Source: Trichosphaerium sp. ATCC 40318
Taxonomy: Eukaryota; Discosea; Flabellinia; Trichosidae
DNA length: 64,000 bases
Assembly (NCBI GenBank): GCA_038496445.1
Contig: JALMLS010000531.1
Location: forward strand, 124,001 to 188,000
Direction: 5' to 3'
Shown: positions 34,414 to 44,650 of the stretch, piece by piece
Numbering within the stretch: position 1 is the stretch's first letter
Layout: every line of letters begins with the position of its first letter
Notes under the pieces: model-generated
Database searches by the model: none
What the model was told of the DNA's origin: nothing
Seen by the model: the letters and a program-made list of their open reading frames with translations, nothing else
Position numbers and translations under genes: made by a program

Positions 34414-35293
34414 TCAACACTTTTGGGATGAAAAATAATACAAAGTTATTTTAGGATTATAGACACCAGTAGCGTTTGATGAATTGCTCGTTTTAAACTC
34501 GAGTCCAGAATCAGAATTAAACTATACAAGTTTGTTAAGGTTTGAGCTTGTACTCATGTCACATACTTGGATAGAAGCACTATACTCCTCGTTGGCACGT
34601 TTAATGCCATTGATTAAATTAGAAAATACTACTGAATACACCTTACTAACGCCCTTCCGTTATGAATACAAGCAATATTCATATTCATTAGCCCGTAAGC
34701 CATATTCATTATTATTCATTCATGAATATTCATGCGCGTTTGGTGAGTCAGGATGTTGAGGAGCTTTTGGTTTGTAGCACCTAGCGATGTTTCAAATGGA
34801 TAGATTCAACAAGTATGTTCTTTGAAAACCGAATAGGAATAGTCAACAGAACACCAAAACCCACAAATCCAGTCAATCAGCCATCAAATTGTACAATTTT
34901 CAACCGTTTACTGTGTGCATGAATAACGAATGAAGTTTTTTAGTCGTGAATGTAGGCTGTATTTGAATATTCAAATTATTCAATCATAACGGAAGGGCGT
35001 TACACCTTACTTGTTTCAGAAAGGTTATATCCATACTGTTCATAGAAACCCTGTATCAGTGATATGCTATTACCATAATCTGTTATTGGAGGCAATACAT
35101 GAGAACTGGAAGCTGTATTAAGCGTTGGTACATTGCAAGAATGACAAAGAATAAACAGTTGAGCATACATCAATCGGGTCATGTAAACTACCAACACCAC
35201 AAAGCTGTTAAAATAAAGCTTGTCTTGCTGTGCTTGAATGTCGGTCAGAGAATCAGTTGTATGTTTTGGCTGCCACACGCTGGCGAGATCCAT
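34414..35293 (-). CDS. Hypothetical protein interrupted by a MITE
   Basis: Minus strand, ATG 35293 (MDLASVWQPKHTTDSLTD). The first exon runs to 35011 (…YEQYGYNLSET). A 356-bp transposable element then lies in the coding path. Beyond it the frame resumes (IVFSNLINGIKRANEEYSAS) to 34567, and after a 45-nt intron (34522-34566) ends at 34414-34416. If the element is spliced out with the donor at 35010 and acceptor at 34632, the protein is 151 residues with the frame intact. Removing one target-site copy with the element also leaves a continuous frame, so the insertion hit an exon. The middle contains a hydrophobic stretch (SFVVLVVYMTRLMYAQLF). Family not recognised. The gene may be inactive. Confidence 0.5.
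34639..34646. repeat. Target-site duplication, left copy
   Basis: CACCTTAC, identical to 35003-35010 on the other side of the MITE. Confidence 0.88.
34647..35002. mobile_element. hAT-type MITE (356 bp, non-autonomous)
   Basis: Perfect 19-bp terminal inverted repeats: left TAACGCCCTTCCGTTATGA at 34647-34665, right its reverse complement at 34984-35002. The element is flanked by an exact 8-bp direct repeat CACCTTAC (34639-34646 and 35003-35010). An 8-bp duplication and TIRs starting TAACG (fits the hAT consensus YARNG) place it with hAT transposons. The interior is AT-rich with subterminal GAATATTCA-like motifs and has no transposase frame. Confidence 0.88.
35003..35010. repeat. Target-site duplication, right copy
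   Basis: CACCTTAC. Read on the minus strand it is GTAAGGTG, which starts with a good 5' splice site. Confidence 0.88.
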
Positions 35294-35601
35294 GTTTTCA
35301 GTTGTCTACAAACAGTTTAAAGCCAGGTTTTGGTTTAGGCAATTAATAGCAAGATAACGTTTGTTCCATAGTATTTTCAATATCGGCATTGTACTTTCCC
35401 CATGGTACATGAGATCTGTGAGGGCAATGTCATGAGTACTCAGCCTTGTTTACATTGTTCAGTTTGAGTTTACTCTGAAAAATCCTGCTAGTTTAATCAG
35501 CACCCAACAACAAGATAGACAAAACTGATGTTGATTAAAGTTGTGTTTATTAACAGTATTTACATAATGTATAATTTAGTGGTAAAAAATCAGATGTGCG
35601 T
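35294..35601. other. intergenic spacer
   Basis: Between two minus-strand genes. The part next to copy 2 contains the 3' block shared with copy 3 (ATGTAAATACTGTTAATAAA-like, near 35545-35580). No other feature. Confidence 0.45.
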
Positions 35602-36588
35602 TCATACTTTTGCTAGCACTGGTCTGAATTTCTTGAGTGCTGGATCATCTTTACTCGCCAATGTCTTCTTTGCCTTACGTACTTGTTCGACAACCTTGTC
35701 AAACTTTTTCATATCAGGTACTTCGAATACGCCATCTCCATTGATCTTGTTATTTGGCATCTTCTTGTATCGTTGTGCTTGTTTTGTGTCTTTACCCCAA
35801 CCACATGCCCAAAGTGCATCAGGCTCAACAAGAGGATGAATAGAACCTTTGGAATCCAAATAGAATCCACTTTTAAACCCTTGACATCCTGTTTTGTTGA
35901 TCACTTTGTGAGCGCCCTTCAATACCTCAAGTACAGCCGCAAGTGTTGCATTTGCTTTTGGCATTCCTGTCATCACATAAAATGTTCTTTTGCTGATTGG
36001 ATGATTTCCTAGACGAGAGTGAGTCAAACAATAAACATCAAAAGAAACAAAACGAAGTAATGTACCTAAACCAGATTTGATTTTTTCTTCAATCCATGCT
36101 GTGCGAACTGCTTTTTGAACCTTATCGTATGGTGTCCACCATGTCTTCATTGAGCAAGAATCGCTGATATGAGCACAATAATTTGTACCATTTGGATTGG
36201 GACTGATGATTCCGATACAAGGACCCAAGCCAGCAACGCCACAAGGTTTTGCTATCATAAACTGTTAGAATATATTCCACAACACTTTTTATGAGAACAT
36301 ACGCAATGACTTCATGAATGTGCCTCCGACACCTCCTCCAACAGTTGCAGGTTTAACTGAAGGCTTCTTCGTACTGCGATGAAGTTAGAATACAAAAGAG
36401 TGTAATCAAAGGACGTACACTTTCTCTCCATGAGCTTTCTTTTGAAGCATTTGTTGTTTACGTTGTTTGGCTTCTTCTCTCATTCGAAGTTGTTTCTCTG
36501 TTGGTGGTGCCTTTGTTGGTTTCTTCTTTTGAGTAACACGTTTCTTTGTCTTGTTGGCGTTAGTGCTTGTTCTTTGTTTGTTTGACAT
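35602..36588 (-). CDS. Three-copy family, copy 2
   Basis: Minus strand, ATG 36588 (MSNKQRTSTNANKTKKRV), stop 35602-35604. Four exons and about 277 residues, nearly identical to copy 3 at 42484-43465 and a little further from copy 1. All splice sites are conserved (first donor GT|GTACGT inside EKV; second intron after FMKSL; third after KSGLG). The same Cys/His positions are present: GLGPCIGIISP and NYCAHISDSC. Its promoter block (36589-36770) and 3' flank are also shared with copy 3, in inverted orientation, so these two arose by a segmental duplication that carried the regulatory DNA. Function unknown. Confidence 0.75.
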
Positions 36589-36770
36589 GTTTGTTTATGA
36601 TTGTTTTAGATGGGTTGTTCGGTTGTTGTTGTTTAGATTTATGTTTTGATTTTATTTTTTCTTGCCTCAGTGAAATAGTTGATGCTACAGAAATTTCAAC
36701 TTTTTTTATCTTCCTCGATGAACACTTTGTTCCACGAGACGAATTATACTACCCACGAGCTGTAACACGC
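36589..36770 (-). repeat. Duplicated promoter block of copy 2
   Basis: About 180 bp upstream of copy 2 match, in inverted orientation, the block at 42303-42483 upstream of copy 3. Shared stretches include the 5' leader and a segment with TTCCTCGATGAACACTTTGT. Confidence 0.75.
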
Positions 36771-37155
36771 TATTTGAACATAATAAGCCTGTGGTTACAA
36801 TTATCAAACGGTTGGTTCTGGTTGAGCTTTACTACCCTTTCACTGCAATAAAACCTTTAGTGTAGCTAAACTTAAACCCGTAGTGAGTGTTCTTGGCGTC
36901 TATTATTGATTATGTGAAGATAGCCAAGAGAAACAGCGTGAGCAATCAGTATTAGTTTCATTGTATTCTCCTGTTACACTAGTAAACCCACGTGATTTTA
37001 CCATCTAATAAAATATTTTTGTAAGTCCCAACCTTTTGTTTGCTACGCCTCTCCAAATCAATGAAGGACAATTTTGCCTACTATTTGGACTAAAAGGAGC
37101 TCGACAACACTTTGAAATAGGTTGAAATTTCGGGCCTTATTTGTAAAGTACTCTA
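36771..37155. other. intergenic spacer
   Basis: Divergent spacer between copy 2 and the repeat-nuclease gene. A CACGTG site is at 36989-36994. No gene seen. Confidence 0.45.
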
Positions 37156-40100
37156 ATGTATTGTACTGCGTGTGTAATTAAGATTGAAGGTTGTCAGGCA
37201 TATAATATTGTAAATGCGCGTTTCAGCCGTGCTTTCTTGCAGTGGTACGTAAAAATACGATAAATAGCGTATGTTAATAGAGTAGAAGTACAATTTAGCG
37301 CCTACGGACGTAAATTACCATACGGTTATTGGAAGAGCGAAATAAATTGCAAAACATGTATTAACAGCGTTGCTGAACACTATGGGCTTAAAATACTTGA
37401 TGATTTGTACAAAATATCGTCAATAGACATTATCCGCTTTGGAGCTCATGGATTATTGAATCAGTACGTATTTAAGGTCAAAAACGAAAGAAAACCGCTT
37501 TTACCAACCTCGCAAACAAAATTATCTTGTTGAACGGTTATGTATTTATCTAACTTTAGGTACTCTGGTGGGTATTCCACTATGCTTTCTACACTATTTC
37601 CGCGATATAACTGGCAAGAGTTGTCTTTCACGTGCGTGATTTCATTATTCTTAAAAATTGCGTCTTTTTGTTCATTAACTAATTGCAGATCTACTCCACA
37701 TGGCTATACAAGGTCTATTACTAAACAACAAGATATTATAGACGAATTTGCTGAAGATCTAGGCGTGAAGTGCCTTGACGATTGGTATATTGTTAGCGCA
37801 CATGATTTTGAAACAGCTCGTGCAGATGTTCTAAGTGTATACCGAAGGTTGGTTGAAGCAAGCTGAAAACGATACTTACCGCTTCGAATAGGTATGACAA
37901 ATCTACTAAAGATCTCTTGGAGTGTATATATCCAAGTCACGAATGGGTTTCATGGCAGTTTGATGTTAACATTGACTTACGGAATTGGTTCGATAAAGCA
38001 AGTGTTGCACTTGGTGTCAAGGGTCTAGATGATTGGTATAATATATCTATGGTAGAGTTAAACGAATTTAGACGCCAGAGCATTTCACCGCCAGCATTTA
38101 GGCACGTGAATTTACAAGCCATGACCTGTCAAAAGGGTAGACCTAAAAACATACAAATGACTTACCAAGAACCAAGGATACCTCTGGTTGTTTAGGCTTT
38201 TTTTAACTTTGTTGTTAAATCTAATGTAAATTAGGCATATGGGATCACTGTATCAAATGTTAGAAGCTGTATACCCGGAAAAGGAATGGATTGCAGATAA
38301 TTTCGAGTGAGTTAATGCATTAGCTGTCTGTATTTTTTTTATTCTCATTTTTCATTTCTTGCTCATTTGATGTAGTATTGTACCACGTTATCACTGGAAA
38401 GATATATTAAATATACAACAAAGACTTGATACAATTGGCCAAAAGCTAGGTATAAAAATACTGGACGATTGGTGCTCTGTTGGATTTGACGTTCTTTCAA
38501 AGCATGGAGGTGTATCACTCACAGTGAGGTAAAGTTTTAAGATTAGCTTTAAGTAGCACGAGATTCTATTCTGTTTAACTCTTTGTATTAGATTTCGAAC
38601 AATGCGTTCAATGTTAATGTCTGTCTATCCTTGGCATACTTTTGATGACGATTTATTTGTGTACGTGCTTAGCTTCCTTTGTTGTGGTTCCCTGCCTTTT
38701 GTTTTGCTTTCGTTTTTCGTACTTTTGTTGCCAGTGTACGCCTTCTCAAAAGGAGATAAATGTGCCAGCACAAGTTTCTTACCACCAGTAGAATTATAAT
38801 TCTACAAGCGCTGATTATGTTTTATAGTCTATGAAAAACACGTGTTTAAGCAAAAAAAGCTTCGAATTTTGTTGTATTTTATTGTTGAGATGAACTAATT
38901 GTTGTGAGTAGCAAACTACGGGACGGGTATTGGGATAACTTTGAAAATCAACTAAGAAAGTTTAATATGATTGGAGAGTCACTTAATGTACATACTTTGC
39001 GCGATTGGTATGATGTACCATCAGAGAAAGTTATATTTTTTGGTGCTGATCCAGTAGTTAGACGGTACAGTTACAATTGTTTTCTCTTTTTATTCTCATT
39101 TTAATGAAACTAGTTATGGTTCACTTGCTAATTCTCTAAAATCTGTATACCCTTACTTCTCATGGCAAGGATATAATCATGGGTACGTAAAATGATTGTC
39201 ACTGTGAATTATATTATGTAGTTGTTCGCAATAATGTCGTTTTTGATATTTCTCAACATCTTATTTATTCGGGCTGTAGACATGTTCAAAGAAACGGTAG
39301 TGGTTATTGGGCGAACCAATTAAACCAAATGAATTTTATTAAAAGAGCTGAACAACAATTAAGTCTATCTACACCAGAGGAATGGTAAGAACAATAGTTT
39401 TTCTCCATCTTTTTTAACAATTTTGCTCTATTAAGGTATCGAATATCACGTGAACAAGTTGCTGAGTTGGGTCGAGGAGTTGTTTCTTATTTCCCTGCGG
39501 TACTAAAATATTATATTACTTTGATGTTATTGATGTTTGCTATAGTGCCTGAAACAGGTTTACCCGCATTATAAATGGAACTGGCAGACATTTGCTACTT
39601 CAATGAAAAAAGCTTGTCAACGTTCACTTATTGAATCTGTCAATCTTCTACTACCCAATCAAGAGATTAAAGAAGAGCACGATCTTGGCAATACTCTAAA
39701 TGGTGGCGGTAGGGTTACACTGGATATATTTGTACCAAAGTACAACCTCGCCATTGAGTATCAAGGTAAGCCAATTCTAGTGTTTTCTCTTCCTTTATCT
39801 GTTTACACCTTGGTTTAGGAGAGCACCATTACTACAATTTTGTTCAGAACCTCTTACCAACAGCTATATTCTCATCCAGAGATACAGAGAAAATACAAAC
39901 ATGTGCAGCACATGGTAAATAGTAAAACAAACAAAAAACTTTCGGAAATAACCTTTTTGGTTTTTTTCTGTGCTATTGGCTACTTGTTAAGCCATAGCTC
40001 TATCAAATTTAGCAACCGACCAAACTCACGTATTTACTTTTTATTGAAGGTGTGCGCATTGTACCAATCCCGTTCTGGTGGAAAGTTGGAGATTTGAGCA

Positions 40101-40221
40101 CTCTAGGCGCTACAATACAACATTATTGTCCTGATATTGACTTGGGATATTCAAACATTAAACCTCTCCTTCCAGAGAGTTTGAAGTCAGGCGGTCGTGT
40201 AAAGGCCTTTGGTATGCAATA
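37156..40221 (+). CDS. Six-repeat 'YPxxxW' protein with C-terminal PD-(D/E)XK-like nuclease domain
   Basis: ATG 37156 (MYCTACVIKIEGCQAYNIV); about fourteen exons; stop 40219-40221. Six degenerate ~65-residue repeats, each with a start like GYW, then L-x-[IV]-x-x-[LP]-x-[DE]-[DE]-[LW]-[YC]-x-[IV]-[SP], and an end like SLxxMLxxVYPxxxW. Examples: GLKILDDLYKIS, GVKCLDDWYIVS, GVKGLDDWYNIS, GIKILDDWCSVG, VHTLRDWYDV and LSTPEEWYRIS. The C-terminal domain reads VTLDIFVPKYNLAIEYQGEHHY, SSRDTEKIQTCAAHGVRIVP and IPFWW. The Asp, the Glu of EYQGE and the RDxxK Lys fit DUF559/Vsr-type PD-(D/E)XK nucleases. Related repeat-plus-nuclease proteins occur as expanded families in some fungi and algae. The N-terminus could be an organellar presequence. 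An alternative last intron (40211-40350) would replace the end with about 17 other residues. Confidence 0.75.
38102..38234 (+). other. GC-AG intron
   Basis: Donor AGGCACGT (intron begins GCACGT), acceptor AAATTAG. It joins SPPAFR to HMGSLYQMLEAVYP, restoring the conserved repeat end; reading through reaches a stop near 38195. Confidence 0.6.
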
Positions 40222-40686
40222 ACTTCAATTTTTTGTTTTGTTGACATGGCAAAAAGACGTTGCTCTCTTTTTTCATCTACTTCTTGACTCGTAAATTCAT
40301 CAAACTCAATGTTAGCAACACTGAATTATTATCTCATCTTATTGTAGATGGATCACAAGCTATAATGACAGCGTCTTCAGATAAATCAGTTTTTGCTTGA
40401 GAAAAGATAATGTTGGATGGTAGCTGCACTCCCTAAAGTTGGTAGATGTTTTAAGCGTATCATCTACACTTCCTTGCTGGTTGCGGATACAAGGTACAAT
40501 ATGCTCACTATCGACACCATAGATTGTGCAGGATTAATCACATAAAAACCCAAGAGCCGTTGATTTACAATCTTCTTCACGCTCTGACATAATAGACGCC
40601 TGGTATTCTGGTAACAACTCAAATCAAGGTAGTATTGCAAGGTAAAGCAAGTGCTTTAACCGGATGGCAAAAACACGTGGAGCCGT
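40222..40686. other. Spacer, possibly decayed coding sequence
   Basis: Short frames and isolated splice-like sites, no assignable protein. It may hold remnants of the MORN-like sequence that follows. Confidence 0.35.
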
Positions 40687-40902
40687 TTGCTCTGTAAGTT
40701 ACAAGAGGTCAAACTTGGCTTAACATATCAGTGCCTGCCCTCCCTGAGGGACAGGCTATGGCATTTTAATGGTCAATTAGAAGAGCATTCGTATTACGAA
40801 CAAGATAGACTTGAAGATGAGTGTAAGAATTGCTATGATGATGGCCAATTGAACAAGCATTGTTACTACAGTAAAGGTAGAATGCAAGCGCGAAGGTTGT
40901 AA
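40687..40902 (+). pseudogene. MORN_2-like fragment
   Basis: A 71-codon frame without an ATG start. HFNGQLEEHSYYEQDRLE, CKNCYDDGQLNKHCYYSKGR show two or three repeats of the MORN-variant type (x-Y-Y-x-x-G-x-L-x-x-E/H), as in YwqK-like proteins. Absence of a start codon and of clear flanking exons suggests a remnant, though a spliced gene with an undetected first exon is possible. Confidence 0.35.
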
Positions 40903-41150
40903 AAAAAAGAGGAGAAGACTCAGCTACAGTTGGTTTTTCAAAAGCCAAGTGTAAATCGTTTGTGTTTGAGTGACACTTTGGCCATCAATTGATTTGCTAC
41001 TACCCAAACACAGCTGTTCCACATAATGCTGGTTGCAATTATATATGAATAAACTTGGTGTTTTTGTTATTAAAAGATTGAGTAATCGCCTGTCGTTTCA
41101 TACATGTGTTGAATCTCAAGAACAAGTTTGTTTAATGCTAAATCAGCAAC

Positions 41151-41444
41151 TTAAGCGCCTACAGCTACGCAGTGTCCAGTAGTAGTAGTAACGATTGGGT
41201 AGTATATTGGGGTATACTGTGGTTGTACATACACGTATGTATCGTAACGACAACGAACGCTATTCAATCCGAAATGATTTGCCACAAGATCTCCTTTATG
41301 AGGACCAACCAAACAAATAAGCTCATCAACAGTCCTTGGTTTTGCCGCTAGAACCTTCTCAACCGTTCTAGGACCAACACCGTAGATACTTAGCATTTGA
41401 TACTCTAACCATGATTTTCCGTTAGAATACAAAGTAGTTGTCAT
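41151..41444 (-). CDS. Small helix-hairpin-helix-like protein A (97 aa)
   Basis: Intronless, ATG at 41444 (MTTTLYSNGKSWLEYQML). The core SIYGVGPRTVEKVLAAKP has the G-V-G hairpin between two helices typical of non-specific DNA-binding HhH motifs. It is followed by a second helix pair (VDELICLVGPHKGDLV) and a Tyr/Pro/Thr-rich tail. Tandem paralogue of the gene at 41508-41732 (shared SIYGVG.R.V.K.L.A, GP.K..L). Function unknown. Confidence 0.55.
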   Translation of the reverse strand: MTTTLYSNGKSWLEYQMLSIYGVGPRTVEKVLAAKPRTVDELICLVGPHKGDLVANHFGLNSVRCRYDTYVYVQPQYTPIYYPIVTTTTGHCVAVGA

Positions 41445-41507
41445 AGTGTTTTCAGTGTGGGGTTTGCGCCTGGATTGAAGGAATTAGAAATTTGAAATGG
41501 AAACTTC

Positions 41508-41732
41508 TTAGAAAACTCTGAAGTACCGTTTTGAAGTCCTGTACTTTATGTGGTACTCATCGTGAATCAATCCGGCTTTCACAGGACCAATATACGTTTC
41601 TAAGTCCCGAATCTTGTAGTATTGGCGAGCGACTAATAGTTTATCAACAGATCTGTGCCCTACGCCATAAATAGACGTGAGACAATCTCTTATTAATTTG
41701 CTTGGGTCGCTGTTTATTGATATGGTAAACAT
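41508..41732 (-). CDS. Small helix-hairpin-helix-like protein B (74 aa)
   Basis: Intronless, ATG at 41732 (MFTISINSDPSKLIRDCL). Contains SIYGVGHRSVDKLLVARQ and YIGPVKAGLIHDEYHI, aligning with protein A 63 bp downstream. Both are on the minus strand, so they could share a promoter upstream of 41732. No other domain. Confidence 0.55.
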   Translation of the reverse strand: MFTISINSDPSKLIRDCLTSIYGVGHRSVDKLLVARQYYKIRDLETYIGPVKAGLIHDEYHIKYRTSKRYFRVF

Positions 41733-42302
41733 GAGGTAACTGAGTTCCTAAGCGTTGGTTAGTTAAGAGCTACGACTAACACACATTCTTTCTTACAGAG
41801 TTTATAGCTTTAGGAGTTGTTGAGGGTTAGTGCAAGTGAGAAATATGATTACTTAAGTTGACTAAATAATGTAACTATTTTTAGTTTAGATATTCTGCGA
41901 ATAATCTCTCAGAGACTTTTTTCGTACAGGACAGTTTTACGAAGTAGCTGATAGGTTTATTCGCATCACCTTACTCTAATGAACGCAACGAAATACTATT
42001 AGAAGAACAGCGCTCTTCGAAAGCGAAAACAGGGTTAAGGGTCCTTAAACCGACGAAGCGTCTCTAGCAGCAATTATCCATTATTTGTTGTGCCACGCAA
42101 CAACTCTTTGGCGGTCACTTGTTCAGAGTACAAACGGGATTGTTCGGCTGTTTCCCTTGGTTATCTTCAATTAATCAGTTTCAGACGCTAAGAATACTCA
42201 CAACAGCTTCAAATTGAGCGATACACGGTTTTTAAACCAGAATACTGCTAAACAGCTTCCATTCGGATTTTCGTTGTAGTAACCTTGTACCGCTGACATG
42301 TT
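41733..42302. other. intergenic spacer
   Basis: No supported gene. A short antisense frame near 42239-42300 is too small to call. Confidence 0.4.
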
Positions 42303-42483
42303 GACAACGTTTTACAGCTCTTGGGTAGTATATTTCGCCTCGTGGAACAAAGTGTTCATCGAGGAAGATAAAAAAAGTTGAAATTTCTGTCGCGTCAACT
42401 ATTTCACTGAGGCAAGAAAAGATAAAATCAAAACATAAATCTAAACAACACCCGAACCCCATCTAAAACAATCATAAACAAAC
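42303..42483 (+). repeat. Duplicated promoter block of copy 3
   Basis: Inverted counterpart of 36589-36770. The similarity fades near 42303. Confidence 0.75.
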
Positions 42484-43465
42484 ATGTCAAACGAACAAAG
42501 AACAAGCACTAACGCCAACAAGACAAAGAAACGTGTTACTCAAAAGAAGAAACCAGCAAAACCAAAACCAACAGAAAAACAACTTCGAATGAGAGAAGAA
42601 GCCAAACAACGAAAACAACAAATGCTTCAAAAGAAAGCTCATGGAGAGAAAGTGTACGTCCTTTGATTACACTCTTTTGTATTCTAACTTCATCGTAGTA
42701 CAAAGAAGCCTTCAGTTAAACCTGCAACTGTTGGAGGAGGTGTCGGAGGCACATTCATGAAGTCATTGCGTATGTTTTCATTCTCTGTGGAATATAGTCT
42801 AACAGTTTATGATAGCAAAACCTTGTGGTGTTGCTGGCTTGGGTCCTTGTATCGGAATCATCAGTCCAAATCCAAATGGTACAAATTATTGTGCTCATAT
42901 CAGCGATTCTTGCTCAATGAAGACATGGTGGACACCATACGATAAAATTCAAAAAGCAGTTCGCACAGCATGGATTGAAGAAAAAATCAAATCTGGTTTA
43001 GGTATGTTACTTGTTTGATTCTCTTTGGTTATAATTTATGACTCATCCATCGATCTAGGAAATCATCCAATCAGCAAAAGAACCTTCTACGTCATGACAG
43101 GAATGCCAAAAGCCAATGCAACACTTGCGGCTGTACTTGAGGTATTGAAGGGCGCTCACAAAGTGATCAACAAAACAGGATGTCAAGGGTTTAAAAGTGG
43201 ATTCTATTTGGATTCCAAGGGTTCTATTCATCCTCTTGTTGAGCCTGATGCACTTTGGGCATGTGGTTGGGGTAAAGACACAAAACAAGCACAACGTTAT
43301 AAGAAGATGCCAAATAACAAGATCAATGGAGATGGCGTGTTTGAAGTACCTGATATGAAAAAGTTTGACAAGGTTGTCGAACAAGTACGTAAGGCAAAGA
43401 AGACTTTGACGAGTAAAGATGATCCAGCACTCAAGAAATTCAGGCTTGCATTGGCAAAAGTATAA
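42484..43465 (+). CDS. Three-copy family, copy 3
   Basis: Plus strand; exons 42484-42653, 42699-42769, 42816-43001 and 43059-43465 give 277 residues. Same layout as copies 1 and 2: Lys/Gln-rich N-terminus (MSNEQRTSTNANKTKKRV, AKQRKQQMLQKKAHGEKV), a Gly-rich turn (VGGGVGGTFMKSL), GLGPCIGIISPNPNGTNYC, AHISDSCSMKTWWTP, KRTFYVMTGMPKANATL, INKTGCQGFKSGFYLDSKG and PDALWACGWGKD. All cysteines are shared by the three copies, so the domain is under constraint. A Cys/His deamidase-like fold (CheD, NTAN1) is a hypothesis only. Its promoter and 3' flank match copy 2 in inverted orientation. Confidence 0.75.
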
Positions 43466-43729
43466 AACGTGATTTCTTACCATTGAACTGGTGCGTAATG
43501 TAAATACTGTTAATAAACAACTTTAGTAATCAATACGTTGTTTTTACAATCGTTGTAGCAGCCTGTACTCAACCTTTTTGTAACGTAAACCTAACAACAT
43601 GCTGAGCCATTACATTTCCCATAAGATATGGTTATTGCGACACTATAAGAAAATCACGTGCTATTTTGTAATGTCAGAACGTCTTAAAAATTGAAGAATA
43701 AATAAGACTGAACTTACTGTCAAACTGAC

Positions 43730-44650
43730 ATGACCGAACAAACACACATAACCAACAATGAGCAATCAAAGTTAGATAAAACTACTCAACCGCCAATTAC
43801 AATGGTTATTACTGACATTTGGTATGAGATAGTAAAAATACTGCTGTACCAAGACGTTAGCAGCATTGTGTATCTCAAATCAACAAACAAACGCTTACGT
43901 GACTGTATTTCAGCTATAAAGTTGGGTAAAACGAGTGTTCTCAAGGATATTGCTGTGCTTGAAGCGATTAGCAGTGATGATAAGGAAGAAATCAAACAAA
44001 GAATTATAACACACATGTTACGAGATGAGGTTTTATTGTTTTCCGTTTTTGTTGACGAAGGTCCACGAACTTGTTTGTGGGATATGGCTGTATCTCATGT
44101 ACTACGTTGGGGAAAGTACCATGCCAACATTGAGTATACTTTGGAAGACGTACATAATCTTGGTGATATTGACTATTCATTGCCTAAACCACAAACCGAC
44201 TTGAAACAGTTGCATAAGAAAGGAATTTGCACTGTTTGTAGAAAACTGAAAACACTTAAATGGGTCTCTCACAGGCGCGTGGTGGACGGCAAAGATAGGG
44301 TATTTTGTGATGATTGTTGCTTCCTTAGATGTCCACTATTTGCTTTGACTGCTTGTAGTTCTGGGTGTGGTTTTTACTTTGGAGGAGGAGAATTGATTCG
44401 TATAGATGATGGAAAAGACCCAATAGAGGGAGAGTGCTATTTTGATAGTGACGAGGGGAATGTTTATGACGATATAGAAAAGGCTTTAGCAGGATACCCA
44501 AGCTTAGCTTCCAAGTGGCTTTCAGGCAACTATGAAATATATTCTTTGTTTTGTATAATGCTTGATGGCGACAGTATCGACCATTCGTTTGTATTCATCC
44601 CAAAATATACAGCTGATCCTCCAACTGACCAAGACTCAAGCACAGCATGA
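43730..44650 (+). CDS. F-box-like protein with CxxC zinc-binding motif
   Basis: Intronless, 306 residues, from MTEQTHITNNEQSKLDKT to DQDSSTA. The segment ITDIWYEIVKILLYQDVSSI..LKSTNKRLRDCI resembles an F-box (helical, 'w.ei...l...d......s.NkrlR'). The centre has four cysteines, CTVC (15-20 residues) CDDCC, followed by CPLFALTACSSGCGF, probably zinc ligands. The C-terminal third is acidic. A CACGTG box sits about 70 bp upstream (43655-43660). Possible ubiquitin-ligase adaptor. Family not recognised. Confidence 0.65.
   Translation: MTEQTHITNNEQSKLDKTTQPPITMVITDIWYEIVKILLYQDVSSIVYLKSTNKRLRDCISAIKLGKTSVLKDIAVLEAISSDDKEEIKQRIITHMLRDEVLLFSVFVDEGPRTCLWDMAVSHVLRWGKYHANIEYTLEDVHNLGDIDYSLPKPQTDLKQLHKKGICTVCRKLKTLKWVSHRRVVDGKDRVFCDDCCFLRCPLFALTACSSGCGFYFGGGELIRIDDGKDPIEGECYFDSDEGNVYDDIEKALAGYPSLASKWLSGNYEIYSLFCIMLDGDSIDHSFVFIPKYTADPPTDQDSSTA

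Noticed and set aside
34484-34759. Plus-strand 91-codon frame crossing the MITE left end
   Set aside because: It runs through the terminal inverted repeat into AT-rich element sequence. The minus-strand frame gives a better spliced protein on both sides of the element.
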